Notes: generated by a model not told the origin, from the sequence alone. DNA of 64,000 nucleotides from Alteraquisediminimonas sediminicola (GCF_019740335.1 NZ_JAHXZS010000003.1:186001-250000); one strand, 5' to 3'. Counted from the stretch's first letter, positions 25,146-35,062 are shown. Program-made: numbers and translations.

Positions 25146-27311
25146 TAGTCACGACCTCTCTCAGAAGGTCTGCGTGACAGCGACGCCCCAAGTCCGTGGC
25201 GGACGCGGTGCGGCGTAGCTCCAGACGCCCTGGACGTCATACCCGACCGACCACCCATCTTCATTGGCGAGGTTCTTGCCAAAGACGCTGACGGTGGTCT
25301 TGTTCACACGATAGCTGATCGAGGCATCGGCCAGATATTGACCGCCATTTTTGATATTGGGGTTGTTCAGGAAGGTCACTTCATGTGCCCCCATATAATG
25401 GACGGAGCCACTGATCCAGAACGTACCCGGCCCGACATCCTGTTCATATGTCGCACCGATATTCCACGTCCACTTGGGCGCGCGACGGATTTTCAGGAAG
25501 CTCGCATCGATCGCCGTGCCGGTGCTGTAGATGTCACCGAAGAAGCTCTTATACTTCGCATCCAGATAACCGACATTGCCGTTCAGTGTCAGTGCATCGA
25601 AAGGCTTGGCAGTCAGGTCGAGTTCGAAGCCCTTCAGATCCGCCTTGGCAGCATTGATCGTCCGGTTTTCACGCCCCGTCGAAGAACCCGGCGCTGGCAC
25701 GTCGAGATCCTGCTGCATATCCTTGTACTTCATCATGTACACGGCGCCATTGAGACGCAGACGGCGATCAAGAAACTCGCTCTTGAAACCGAGTTCATAA
25801 TTGTCGAGCGTCTCGGGATTATAGGGAATGGTCGCCGCGCTCAGCGTGGCCGGACGACCGTTGAAGCCGCCCCCACGATAACCACGCGACCACAACGCAT
25901 AGGTCATCACATCGGACGTCCAATTATAGCTCAAGCTGACCTTGGGCGTAAATTTCGACCAGCTTGCCTTGACGGGTGCCGCCATCAGAATGCTACCCCC
26001 AGCCAGGCTTGGCTGGATCGTCAAGATGGGATCGACCTCCTCGGTCGTGCCATAGATATTGATCGCGCCGTCATTGACGATGCTTGTCTTGCGGTCATGC
26101 GTGTAACGCGCGCCGACCGTCAGCTTGAGCTTATCGGTGATACGATAATCGCCTTCAAAATATCCCGCATAGGATTTCGTCGACTGCGTGACTTCCTGCG
26201 AACTCGTCAGCAGCGGTGTAGCTGCCAGGCCGATATAGTTTTTGAGGTTAATCGTATAACGCGAGTCCCAAAGATAGCCGCCGAGCACAAAGGTAAGCGG
26301 TCCCGTGCCACCCTTGCTCAACCGCACTTCATTGGTCGTCTGACGCCAACGCGCCGGACGATCGGTTTGGTAGAGCGTCAAAGGTGTGCCGTCCCAATCC
26401 TGGGTCGCACCCTCCTTGGTCTTGAGATAGCCAAGAATATACTGAACTTCATAGTCGTTGCCGAGATCATATTTGGCTTTACCAATCGCCATGTTCATCT
26501 CGAAGAACGCATCCTTGTTAATCGGACCATTCCCAAGGCTGGTGTAACGGTCGCCGGATGTCGGCACCCCCGGCGCTGGCGAACACTGGCCGAAACCCGT
26601 GCAGAAATAATCCGTAGGCCGCAAGACGGCCAGCGATACCGGCGCGTCCTGACGCGTTTTCTGATAATCGTAGCTGACACTCAACTCCAGCGCATCCGTC
26701 GGCGTGAACAACACCTGCGTACCCAACGCGCCAAAGTCCGACTTCTGACCGCGACGGTGCTGTGTACGGTTGTACATATAGCCATCGGTTGATTCATAAG
26801 CGCCCGTGAACTTCACCGCGACATTCTCGGTGACGCCGAAGGAAACAACACCTTCCGCTTTGATCGTATGGAAGCGCTCATAGGTCAGGCGCGCCTTGCC
26901 CGTCAGCTCCTGTGTCGGCCGCGAGCGAGACAGGCTGATCACACCGCCGGTCGCGTTACGACCGAACAGCGTACCCTGAGGCCCACGCAGCACTTCCACC
27001 CGGTCAAGGTCGATCGCCTTCATCAGGCTGCCTGCACTCTGGCCAAGATAAATGTCATCGAACACGACGCCCACAGCCGGATCAACCGACTTCTCGACAT
27101 CCGCCACGCCGATCCCGCGAATATAAATGGCCGCAACCCCACCAGGACCTTGCTGCACATCGTCAATAATAACGTTCGGTGAAGCGCTCGCAAAATCACG
27201 AACGTCAGAATCAAATCGCTTCAGAAGATCTCCGCCCGACAACGCACTGATCGAACCACCAAGATCCTGCAAATTCTCAACGCGCTTGCGCGCCGTCACA
27301 ACTATCTCTTC
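25146..27311. repeat. 2166-bp direct repeat, copy 1 (TonB receptor body)
   Basis: I found no difference by eye between this segment and 52693-54858. It starts 15 bp beyond the receptor stop and ends at codon 39 of the gene. Flanks on both sides are unrelated. Confidence 0.95.
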
Positions 27312-27425
27312 TAGTCCGCCTTCACTTTTCGCCGTCTGCGCAATAGCAGGGCTGGTTACAAAAACCGCTCCCGCGACACTGACCATCAGAAAATTTCGGA
27401 ATGAATTAATATTAATACTATTCAT
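25161..27425 (-). CDS. TonB-dependent receptor, copy 1
   Basis: This 754-residue outer-membrane receptor has a signal peptide MNSININSFRNFLMVSVAG then AVFVTSPAIAQ, a TonB-box region LEEIVVTARKR, a plug with NVIIDDVQQGPGG, YIRGIGVADVEK, RVEVLRGPQGTLFGRNATGG, and a barrel ending WGVAVTQTF. GGAGG lies close before the ATG. From codon 39 onward it matches copy 2 at 52708-54972. It belongs to the catabolic operon, between the SDR and lpdA, so it likely imports the operon's substrate. No iron-type features are seen. Confidence 0.95.
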   Translation of the reverse strand: MNSININSFRNFLMVSVAGAVFVTSPAIAQTAKSEGGLEEIVVTARKRVENLQDLGGSISALSGGDLLKRFDSDVRDFASASPNVIIDDVQQGPGGVAAIYIRGIGVADVEKSVDPAVGVVFDDIYLGQSAGSLMKAIDLDRVEVLRGPQGTLFGRNATGGVISLSRSRPTQELTGKARLTYERFHTIKAEGVVSFGVTENVAVKFTGAYESTDGYMYNRTQHRRGQKSDFGALGTQVLFTPTDALELSVSYDYQKTRQDAPVSLAVLRPTDYFCTGFGQCSPAPGVPTSGDRYTSLGNGPINKDAFFEMNMAIGKAKYDLGNDYEVQYILGYLKTKEGATQDWDGTPLTLYQTDRPARWRQTTNEVRLSKGGTGPLTFVLGGYLWDSRYTINLKNYIGLAATPLLTSSQEVTQSTKSYAGYFEGDYRITDKLKLTVGARYTHDRKTSIVNDGAINIYGTTEEVDPILTIQPSLAGGSILMAAPVKASWSKFTPKVSLSYNWTSDVMTYALWSRGYRGGGFNGRPATLSAATIPYNPETLDNYELGFKSEFLDRRLRLNGAVYMMKYKDMQQDLDVPAPGSSTGRENRTINAAKADLKGFELDLTAKPFDALTLNGNVGYLDAKYKSFFGDIYSTGTAIDASFLKIRRAPKWTWNIGATYEQDVGPGTFWISGSVHYMGAHEVTFLNNPNIKNGGQYLADASISYRVNKTTVSVFGKNLANEDGWSVGYDVQGVWSYAAPRPPRTWGVAVTQTF

Positions 27426-27477
27426 CTTGTCCTCCCACTATAGATTAAACGCACAAGCCACGAATAATTATTCTGTT

Positions 27478-28215
27478 TTACTGTGCAGTTAGTCCACCAT
27501 CTGCCAACATGACTGCACCAGTCACGAACGATCCAAGATCACTTGCGAGAAACAACGCAACCTTGGCGATTTCATCTGGCTCGCCGTATCGCGCCATGGG
27601 CGTCCGACCGACGACGGCTTTCATGATGTCCGCCGGAATATTGGCGGTCATATCGGTGCGGATTGGCCCAGGGCATACCGCATTAATCCTAATCCCTTCA
27701 TGGGCGCATTCCATCGCCGCAGACCGGGTCAACTGCACAACTGCGCCTTTCGATGCGCAATAGGCCGGCATATTAGCGAAACCTACCACCCCGGCGGTCG
27801 ACGCAGTATTGACGATCGCGCCACCACCATTTTTACGCATCACCGGGATCGCGTATTTCATTCCAAGAAATACAGACCTTACATTGACTGCAAGAACACG
27901 CTCATACTCTTCCTCGGGATATTCAGTAATCGAAACGGAAACACCGTCTGTCCCCGCGTTATTAAGAAGAATATCCAGCCGACCAAAGCGTTCGACAGCG
28001 GCATCCACCATCGCCTTCACATCCGCAGCCTTGGTAACGTCCGCCTGAAACCCCGATGCATTCGGGCCGATTTCAGCCGCAACAGCATCCTGCTTGCCAT
28101 TGATATCGACCAAAAGCACGCGCGCACCTTCGGCATGGAAACGCTCTGCCATCGCCCGGCCAATACCTGACGATCCACCGGTAATGATCGCTACTTTATC
28201 TTTTAAAATACCCAT
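27478..28215 (-). CDS. Short-chain dehydrogenase/reductase
   Basis: This NAD(P)-dependent alcohol dehydrogenase of the classical SDR type (245 residues) has TGGSSGIGRAMAERF near the N-terminus, NNAGTDG, catalytic Ser in NTASTAGVVG, and YCASKGAV. I start it at the ATG at 28215 (MGILKDKVAIITGG) with AAGGA upstream; an upstream start in frame adds an unlikely basic tail. Asp in LLVDING after the second strand favours NAD. It lies 16 bp after the ABC ATPase and 52 bp before the TonB receptor. Confidence 0.93.
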   Translation of the reverse strand: MGILKDKVAIITGGSSGIGRAMAERFHAEGARVLLVDINGKQDAVAAEIGPNASGFQADVTKAADVKAMVDAAVERFGRLDILLNNAGTDGVSVSITEYPEEEYERVLAVNVRSVFLGMKYAIPVMRKNGGGAIVNTASTAGVVGFANMPAYCASKGAVVQLTRSAAMECAHEGIRINAVCPGPIRTDMTANIPADIMKAVVGRTPMARYGEPDEIAKVALFLASDLGSFVTGAVMLADGGLTAQ

Positions 28216-28231
28216 TTCCTTACTCCTTTTA

Positions 28232-29731
28232 TTAATGAACCGCCGCATACATGAGCACTTCTTCCGTTGCTTCGTGCGGCGAGAACTCCTCGACCACCCG
28301 CCCTTGGCGCGTCACAAGGATGCGGTCGGAGAGGGACAGAATTTCAGGCAGGTATGAAGAGATGAGAACGACAGCCATGCCCGTATCGGCAAGCGAACGG
28401 ATCAATTCATGGATCTCCGCGATCGCCCCGACATCCACACCGCGTGTCGGTTCGTCGAAGATGATCAGCTTCGGCTTCTGCACCAGCGACTTGGCGATCA
28501 CGACCTTCTGCTGATTGCCACCCGACAACTCGATGACCTTAGCGTCATCATTGATTGACCGAATATTGAGTTGCTCGCGCCAATTTTTCGCAAGTTCGCG
28601 CATCGCCGCACGGTTCACGAACTTGGCGCTGGTACGCGCCAAATCCCCCATGTAGATATTTTCGGATATCGACATGGTTTCGAAAAAACCCTCGACCTTG
28701 CGGTCTTCTGTCACATACACAATGCCGTCGAGCATCGCCTGACGTGGCAGGCGATAACTGACGGGCTCTCCGTCCAGCCGGACCTCCCCCCCGAAGAACA
28801 GGTTGCGTTTCATCACCCCCGCCACGACCTTGGCCGCTTCGGTACGGCCCGATCCAATCAGGCCGAAAATGCCGGTAATCTGCCCCGCATATACGTTGAA
28901 AGATGTATTGCGAACTATCGACCCCATCGACATGTTCTGCACGCTGAGTACGCGCGGCCCCGGCGTGCGAACCCCGCCATTATGTTGGTAAAGCTGCTCC
29001 GACAGGGTGCGCCCCACCATTGAGCGCACGATCCGCGCACGGTCGAATGTCGATGCATGATCCGTCACGACCAATTCCCCGTCGCGCAGTACGGTGATGC
29101 GGTCGGCTATCGCAAGCGCCTCTTCCAGCGCATGCGAGATGAAGACGATGGCAACGCCGCGCTTTTTAAGCCGTTCAACCAGTGCGAAGAAGAATTTCTT
29201 CTCCTCCGGCGTCAATGTAGCCGTTGGTTCGTCGAAAATGATAAGCCGCGCATTTTGCAAAACAGCGCGGGCAATCTCGACCATTTGCTTTTGTGCGGCA
29301 CCCAGCGCAGACACAGGTAATGCAGGATCGACATTGAAATTGAGCGACTGCAGAAACTGCTGCGCCGAGATGTTAATTCCACGCAACCTATTGAAAAATT
29401 TTTCATTACCTAAATATAAATTCTGCGACACCGTCATAGAAGGCACCAGGCTGGTTTCCTGAAACACCATGACAATGCCATTCGCGAGCGCCTCTGCAGG
29501 GCTTGCGAAGGAACAGCGTACGCCATCCAATTCCATATCGCCGCTACTGGCCTCGGTCACACCCGCGACAATCTTCATCAAGGTGGACTTGCCTGCGCCA
29601 TTTTCGCCAAGCAGGGCATGCACCTCACCCTCTACAATATCAAAATCCACATCCTTGAGCGCCGGATTCCCGCGATAGGATTTACTGACGCCCTTCAATG
29701 TAATCAGCGGTGATGTCTGGCGGGTCATCAT
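28232..29731 (-). CDS. Ribose-type ABC importer ATPase (double domain)
   Basis: This 499-residue RbsA-like protein has two ATPase halves. The first has Walker A LLGENGAGKSTLMKIVAG, ALGAAQKQMVEIARAVLQ and Walker B LIIFDEPTATLT. The second has the degenerate Walker A GLIGSGRTEAAKVVAG usual in this family, then LSGGNQQKVVIAKSL and LIIFDEPTRGVDVG. It works with the two permeases and lipoprotein upstream. Sugar-type importers of this group also take other small polar compounds. Its start overlaps the previous stop. Confidence 0.95.
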   Translation of the reverse strand: MMTRQTSPLITLKGVSKSYRGNPALKDVDFDIVEGEVHALLGENGAGKSTLMKIVAGVTEASSGDMELDGVRCSFASPAEALANGIVMVFQETSLVPSMTVSQNLYLGNEKFFNRLRGINISAQQFLQSLNFNVDPALPVSALGAAQKQMVEIARAVLQNARLIIFDEPTATLTPEEKKFFFALVERLKKRGVAIVFISHALEEALAIADRITVLRDGELVVTDHASTFDRARIVRSMVGRTLSEQLYQHNGGVRTPGPRVLSVQNMSMGSIVRNTSFNVYAGQITGIFGLIGSGRTEAAKVVAGVMKRNLFFGGEVRLDGEPVSYRLPRQAMLDGIVYVTEDRKVEGFFETMSISENIYMGDLARTSAKFVNRAAMRELAKNWREQLNIRSINDDAKVIELSGGNQQKVVIAKSLVQKPKLIIFDEPTRGVDVGAIAEIHELIRSLADTGMAVVLISSYLPEILSLSDRILVTRQGRVVEEFSPHEATEEVLMYAAVH

Positions 29732-30828
29732 GCGACATCCCCTCCTTTATGTAACCGTTCGACAGCGAGCTTCAGCACAGCGCCACCGCCCTTGCTGGCG
29801 ATGAACAGATCGTCCTGGATTTCCACACAAGCGGTCACACCGTGAAAGCGACCATCCGCACGACTATGATAGCTGGCGACCGGCTGCATTGCCGCATCGA
29901 GGCGGATCACTAGACCATAAGAACGCGTTGGCGCCCAAGGCTTGAGCTGACCATGCGTGATCATCCCGCCACCCTGCATGGGATCGAGATAGCTGCGGGC
30001 TGATGTCAACGTCGGCGCAATCCAATGCTGCGGCTCCACCTCATGTAGCATGCGGTCGCGAAACCGCTTTTCCCGAAGAACGAATTCAATCAACTGGCTG
30101 CGTGGCGCAAAAATGCAGAGCAAATATCCCGTTCCCGCAGGTACCAGCCGTGCCGGATAGCCGGGCAGATCATCCAGTAATATCGTACGCTTGCCAGCAG
30201 GGTCGATCAGCAACAGGCGATGTCGCCAGGCTTCGCTGACCACCAACCCTTTCGCCATAGGCAAAACGCCGAAAGGATAGGCCAAATCCGACGCAATCCG
30301 TTCAACCTTATGATCAGCCCCACGGACCCGCCAAAGCGCGCCACTGGTCCGCCGCTCCATCAGGTCTCGCTGCCAGTCATCCGGCCCATTCAACGACGAT
30401 CCCTGACACACAATCAGGTCACCTTGCGGTTCAAATGCCATCGCTACCGGGCAATCAAGATCAGTATGAACGATACGCTGCATCGTCTCGCACTGTTCCG
30501 GGCACCCCATCAAGATGGCACCGCCCGCAAGGCCAATGGCAAGCAGGCCTGCAGCATTCACCGCCATCGCAGTGATTGGTTCTTCGAATTGGTGCAACTG
30601 GCGGCAATTCAACCCCGCCGCTTCCATACGGAACAGTCCGCCTCCATCAGAAAACAACAATTCTCCGCCATAGTTCACCAGATTGTCCGGCTGGTCCGCG
30701 CGTGTGACGATGGCCGCACGCTCAAGGCTGGAATCAGGGCGCAGAGTGCCGTCCATGGGCGGTACTGTCACCGCAGCTTCTCCACGCCCAAGAAAGCGGT
30801 CACGTGCTTGCCGAAGGAAGGAGATCAT
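29728..30828 (-). CDS. Strictosidine-synthase/SMP-30-like beta-propeller protein
   Basis: This 366-residue protein of the six-bladed propeller superfamily has the pattern LAYPFGVLPMAKGLVVSEAW, DPAGKRTILLDDLPGYPARL, and GVTACVEIQDDLFIASKGGG. It resembles bacterial strictosidine-synthase-like lactonases/hydrolases rather than true synthases. No signal peptide is evident. The start at 30828 overlaps the stop of the permease-propeller fusion (ATGA) and its own end overlaps the ATPase start, so it is a fixed part of the importer block. The reaction is unknown; lactone hydrolysis is a reasonable guess. Confidence 0.8.
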   Translation of the reverse strand: MISFLRQARDRFLGRGEAAVTVPPMDGTLRPDSSLERAAIVTRADQPDNLVNYGGELLFSDGGGLFRMEAAGLNCRQLHQFEEPITAMAVNAAGLLAIGLAGGAILMGCPEQCETMQRIVHTDLDCPVAMAFEPQGDLIVCQGSSLNGPDDWQRDLMERRTSGALWRVRGADHKVERIASDLAYPFGVLPMAKGLVVSEAWRHRLLLIDPAGKRTILLDDLPGYPARLVPAGTGYLLCIFAPRSQLIEFVLREKRFRDRMLHEVEPQHWIAPTLTSARSYLDPMQGGGMITHGQLKPWAPTRSYGLVIRLDAAMQPVASYHSRADGRFHGVTACVEIQDDLFIASKGGGAVLKLAVERLHKGGDVA

Positions 30829-32993
30829 GACTTTTCTCCCCAATAAGTAGTAGGCCCAGTCCATTCTGGATCGGCGTCGGGCAGGTGAATTCTGCCGATA
30901 CGATTATTGAAAATGCCGCCAAGGTAGAGATACCCTTTGTGCTCCCGCATCGAAGTCACCTGAGGATGGCGTTCCCCTTCCTGATCCCACAGCGATCCCA
31001 GCACCTCGCCTTGCAGGTTGAACTTGATGACACCTCCGGTGTTCATATTGGGATAGAGCCATTCGTCGCGCGCGATGCGCATCACCATCCGCCGACGGAA
31101 TCCGGGCATCCTTTGGGCAAGGTCGAACGCCGGCGTCCGCATGCCGATCATGCCGCACCAGAAATTCCCGTCTGAGGCGAGGTTGATGTTGTCGGGATAG
31201 CCAGGCAGGTCGGGGATTACGCACTCGGTCTTGCCCTTGCGTGGTCCGGCGAACCAGTGGCGACTAATCCGGCACCCCCAAGTCTCGGCAAACAAGAAGG
31301 ACTCGCCATCCATCGCCATGCAGATACCGTTGGGAAATTGCAGGTTGCGGATGATGGTACGGGAACTACCGTCGCTGGGATCGTAGCGAATGATGCGACC
31401 GTTGCCACGCCCTTCTAGGGCATCAACGATCCAGTCGTGCATGTCATATCGTATTGTTGCTTCGCTGAAATAGACCTTACCATCCGGCGCAATATCGAGG
31501 TCATCTGCCAGCCGCAGGCGGCTGTCGTCGATCACCGACAAGAGGCTGCGGTTCGTCTCATCCGATAATTTGGTGATCTCGCGGTCGGGGCTGATCTGAT
31601 ACAGGCCCATGCCGCCCACACAGGCGAGGAGATTGCCAGCGCGATCGATTGCCAGCCCCAGCACCGACCCACCAATATGTGCGAAGACCTCATACCGCTT
31701 ATAATCCGGCGGGAAAAAGCGAAGCACGTCACCATCGCGGCTACCGCAATAAAGATTGTCATCACGGTCAAGGACAACATCCTCCGGTGCGTCGACATCG
31801 CCCAGGCCGATAGGCTCTGCCGCCCCCAATGCAGTGTTGATGGCATAAGGAGACGCGGTACCCGGCGCACAGCTCTGCATGGCGGGCAAGGCAAAGAAGA
31901 CCGGCGCGACATAGGATTTCTGCGCCGCCTTGTGCCGGTTCTTCAACCAGCGCACATCGATCGCCACTGCCGTGAGCAGCATGAGACCCAGCACCAACGG
32001 CGAAGCACCGCTACGCAGACCCAAACGCACAAGGCTGTTCGTGATCACGACAACGATGATGACACCCAAAAGCGTCTTGAACACCGACCCCCGGCCTCCG
32101 CCCAGCGCTGTGCCACCCAGTACCACAGCGGTGATGATCGCGATTTCCAGCCCGACGCCCGTGTCGCTGCCAAGGCTCGAAAGCCGCGCCGCGTAAAAGA
32201 CACCTGCAAGTGCCGCCAACATGCCCGACAACACATAGGTGATGAACACCGTGCGGCGCACGTCGATGCCAGCGTTGAACGCGGCCCGGCGTGACCCGCC
32301 AACAGCCAGAATATGCCAGCCAAGCCGCAACCGAGTGAGGAACAAATGGGCAAGGACCGTCAAAAACAGCGCCACGATGAAGCTGATCGACATACCCTTG
32401 AACGTGTAAAAAGCGACGAAATCCCAAGTGGCCGAGCCAATCTCGAAACTGCTCAACTCCGTAGAATAGCGAAGCTGAAGCGTATCGACGATGCCCCGCA
32501 CGACGATCATCGTGACCAAGGTTGTCAAAAAGGCCCGCAGGCGCAGAAAACCGATCAGGAGACCATTGACCGCACCGATGATGCCGCCGCTGGCAATGGC
32601 GATCAGGATTGACAGCCACAACGGCAGACCGAGGAAACCGCCGCACGCCAGAACCAAAAGGTTGCTCAGCGCAAAGATCGAGCCGATGCTGAGGTCGATC
32701 CCCCCAGCCAGCACGACGATCGTCATGCCAAGCCCAACCAGTAAATATTCGCCGCTGGTGTGTGAAATATCACTGACGCTCGACAGGGACAGCATATTGG
32801 GAATGAGGCTGCTGAACGCAATGAGCGAAATGACAAGCGTCAGGACTGGAATGGCGTTGTCGATCCAGTTCTTCGACAGGATTTCCCCCACAATATGGTC
32901 GGGTACCAACCGATAACGCCAGTGGGCATAGCTATCAGCCCATCCGCTTCGAATATCCTGATTTGATCTGGTTGTACCGGCAGATGTGGTCAT
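30825..32993 (-). CDS. ABC importer permease fused to strictosidine-synthase-like propeller
   Basis: This 722-residue two-part protein has an RbsC-type permease at residues about 45-345 (VVLAGGIDLSIGSIFALSN, GGTALGGGRGSVFKTLLG, many membrane helices). After RWLKNRHKAAQK comes a propeller at about 385-715 with EDVVLDRDDNLYCGSRDG, RLADDLDIAPDGKVYFSEAT, LQFPNGICMAMDG, FAETWGCRIS and LPGYPDNINLASDG, all hallmarks of the strictosidine-synthase/APMAP group. Basic residues after the last helix place the propeller in the cytoplasm. The frame is continuous with no sign of a lost stop. Such a fusion would link import to processing of the substrate. Confidence 0.92.
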   Translation of the reverse strand: MTTSAGTTRSNQDIRSGWADSYAHWRYRLVPDHIVGEILSKNWIDNAIPVLTLVISLIAFSSLIPNMLSLSSVSDISHTSGEYLLVGLGMTIVVLAGGIDLSIGSIFALSNLLVLACGGFLGLPLWLSILIAIASGGIIGAVNGLLIGFLRLRAFLTTLVTMIVVRGIVDTLQLRYSTELSSFEIGSATWDFVAFYTFKGMSISFIVALFLTVLAHLFLTRLRLGWHILAVGGSRRAAFNAGIDVRRTVFITYVLSGMLAALAGVFYAARLSSLGSDTGVGLEIAIITAVVLGGTALGGGRGSVFKTLLGVIIVVVITNSLVRLGLRSGASPLVLGLMLLTAVAIDVRWLKNRHKAAQKSYVAPVFFALPAMQSCAPGTASPYAINTALGAAEPIGLGDVDAPEDVVLDRDDNLYCGSRDGDVLRFFPPDYKRYEVFAHIGGSVLGLAIDRAGNLLACVGGMGLYQISPDREITKLSDETNRSLLSVIDDSRLRLADDLDIAPDGKVYFSEATIRYDMHDWIVDALEGRGNGRIIRYDPSDGSSRTIIRNLQFPNGICMAMDGESFLFAETWGCRISRHWFAGPRKGKTECVIPDLPGYPDNINLASDGNFWCGMIGMRTPAFDLAQRMPGFRRRMVMRIARDEWLYPNMNTGGVIKFNLQGEVLGSLWDQEGERHPQVTSMREHKGYLYLGGIFNNRIGRIHLPDADPEWTGPTTYWGEKS

Positions 32994-32996
32994 GGT

Positions 32997-34040
32997 TCAG
33001 CCCCCTACCTGCCGGATCTCACCAAGGGACCAGCAAGACGATGGACCCATGCTCTCCTTGGTAATGACGATAAGGGGGTTCAGCAGCGTAACCGATTTCA
33101 TCGGCTGTGACGGACCGGCCTGCAGGAGCGTCTTGATCGCAGTATTGAGATCGCGCGCCGCACCCGGCACATTATAGCTGTAATAACGCGTAAACTCGCC
33201 TGCACGGATACGGTCGCAAGCAGCTTCGCGATTACCGCCACCAGAGGTGATGAGCGCGACCTTACCTTGCAGCCCGGCTTCGCGAATGGCGCCCGACGTC
33301 CCAACGTCCGACACGTCCCAAAATCCGATGATACCACACAGGTCCGGATGCTGCTTAAGCACAGTCGAGGTGATCTGATAGGATTTGGTCGCGTCCCATT
33401 CCGTCGACTGACTGGAGACGACCTGAATTTCGGGATGGGACTTTAAAGCCGACTTGATACCCTGCAACTCGTTCACGCTTGCTGGCCCGGTCAGCGATCC
33501 CTGTAGCAACGCCACTTTCTTAGACGGGGCGCCGGGCCGGCTGCATTGGCTGACCATCGCAGTAGCGGACAGCGAACCAATCTCATAAAAATCCGGCCCG
33601 ATGAAATAATTGCTCGGCGCATCAACGCGTTGTTGCACCTGAATAACGGGGATCCCCATCGTCATCGCACGCTGAATGGCACGACGATATGATCGGCCAT
33701 CATTATTCTGAACGACGATAATGTCCGGCTTTTCGGCGATCAGTGAGTTAATCGCCTGAATCCCGGTCTCGATGCTCCAGTTCGGATCGCGCACCACGAT
33801 CTCATATCCAAGATCCTGCGCCTGACGCTGCATACCGGCCAGCCATGCCTCGGTCAGGTCAAAGCCCATGGCGATGGGGACGAAGCCGACGCGCTTGCCG
33901 TGCAGCGCCTGATAATATTCAGGATAGGGATTACCCGTCCGCGCGCGTCCAGTTGCGACCGGCTTGTTGTCGCACCCTGCAGTCAGCATCGCCAGCAACC
34001 CGCTCGTCACAATCCCAATCATTGCTTTTTTCGTGCGCAT
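32997..34040 (-). CDS. Ribose-type ABC substrate-binding lipoprotein
   Basis: This 347-residue binding protein of the RbsB/periplasmic-binding type-1 fold contains KRVGFVPIAMGFDLTEAWL, VVQNNDGRSYRRAIQRAM and ALITSGGGN. The signal peptide ends in a lipobox LTAGC, and the residue after Cys is Asp. In Gram-negative bacteria Asp at +2 keeps lipoproteins in the inner membrane, so the binding protein is probably tethered beside its permeases rather than free in the periplasm. It lies between the two permease genes. The ligand is not deducible. Confidence 0.93.
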   Translation of the reverse strand: MRTKKAMIGIVTSGLLAMLTAGCDNKPVATGRARTGNPYPEYYQALHGKRVGFVPIAMGFDLTEAWLAGMQRQAQDLGYEIVVRDPNWSIETGIQAINSLIAEKPDIIVVQNNDGRSYRRAIQRAMTMGIPVIQVQQRVDAPSNYFIGPDFYEIGSLSATAMVSQCSRPGAPSKKVALLQGSLTGPASVNELQGIKSALKSHPEIQVVSSQSTEWDATKSYQITSTVLKQHPDLCGIIGFWDVSDVGTSGAIREAGLQGKVALITSGGGNREAACDRIRAGEFTRYYSYNVPGAARDLNTAIKTLLQAGPSQPMKSVTLLNPLIVITKESMGPSSCWSLGEIRQVGG

Positions 34041-34066
34041 AATTCCTGCCTCTCCCCGGCAAATTC

Positions 34067-35062
34067 TCAGATATCGCCTTGACGTCCCGTCTGTTCGTCC
34101 TTCGGGTTCACAAAGCTATCGATGATGAGGGCCATCAGCAGCGTCACCGCCTTGATGATGTTTTGGGTCGTGAAATCGAGATCGAGCATGGTCATGCCGT
34201 TGAGCAGGATCCCAATCAGGATCGTCCCCACCACAACGCTCTTGACGCCGCCACGGCCACCGCTGAGCGCCACACCGCCGAGGACTGCCACCAAAATCAC
34301 GTCATAGACCATGTTGGAGGAGGCGATCCGGGTGTTCATACCCGCAACAACCAATGCCATCAGCAAACCGCCAATCAGGGCAAAAATGGCCGACAACATA
34401 TAGGTGAACAGCGTCAGCCAGCGGATCGAAATACCGGTTATCCTTGCCGTCGTCGGATTGTCCCCTGCGGCATAAATGAAGCGCCCGGCAGTCACATATT
34501 TCAGGAACAGATGGGCCATCAGTGCGACGATTGCAAAGGTAATGACTGGCGCCGGGATGCCCAGCGGGCGCTCGACTGCCAGGTCGGTCAACCACTTCCA
34601 TTGCTCGCTGAAATAATTCACATCCGCCGGGATCAGGAAATATTTCCCAAATCCATAGACGATCGAGCCCATGGCAAGCGTTGTGAAAATCGGCGGTACT
34701 TCCAGATAGGCGATCACAAGGCCGTTGAACACGCCAACGCACAGGCAAAAGCCAAGCGCGGTCAGGAATGCCAGAGGTGGCGGCACGCCGGCGTTCAACT
34801 GGACGATGAGCCAACCAACGCCAATTGCGCCGGTCGCGACCAGAGACAGATCGATGCCGCGCCCAATAATCGTGATGGCCATACCCGTCGCGATGATGCC
34901 CAACACGGACACATTCTGCATCAACGCGCCGATATTTGCAGGCGCAAGGAAACCGGGGATCAATACGGAGAAAACACTGAAGGTCAGGACCGCCATCAGC
35001 AACACGATGGCTTCCTGACTCAATGCCGGGCCTCGACGTAACAGATCACCGAACATCGCCAC
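34067..35062 (-). CDS. Ribose-type ABC importer permease
   Basis: This 331-residue RbsC-family permease contains ITIIGRGIDLSLVATGAIG, VYGFGKYFL and AVLGGVALSGGRGGVKSVVVG, with about ten hydrophobic segments. It is the first importer gene and overlaps the end of the MDR dehydrogenase gene by 17 bp (ATG at 35056 is an alternative start). Together with the fused permease it would form a heterodimeric channel. Confidence 0.95.
   Translation of the reverse strand: MAMFGDLLRRGPALSQEAIVLLMAVLTFSVFSVLIPGFLAPANIGALMQNVSVLGIIATGMAITIIGRGIDLSLVATGAIGVGWLIVQLNAGVPPPLAFLTALGFCLCVGVFNGLVIAYLEVPPIFTTLAMGSIVYGFGKYFLIPADVNYFSEQWKWLTDLAVERPLGIPAPVITFAIVALMAHLFLKYVTAGRFIYAAGDNPTTARITGISIRWLTLFTYMLSAIFALIGGLLMALVVAGMNTRIASSNMVYDVILVAVLGGVALSGGRGGVKSVVVGTILIGILLNGMTMLDLDFTTQNIIKAVTLLMALIIDSFVNPKDEQTGRQGDI

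Noticed and set aside
25338-26792. 484-codon open frame on the plus strand opposite TonB receptor copy 1, repeated at 52885-54339
   Set aside because: It is antisense to a clear receptor gene, has no recognisable domain, and is identical in both places only because the receptor DNA is identical.
34079-35041. 320-codon plus-strand frame opposite the ABC permease
   Set aside because: The His/Arg/Gln-rich composition is the expected shadow of a hydrophobic permease gene.
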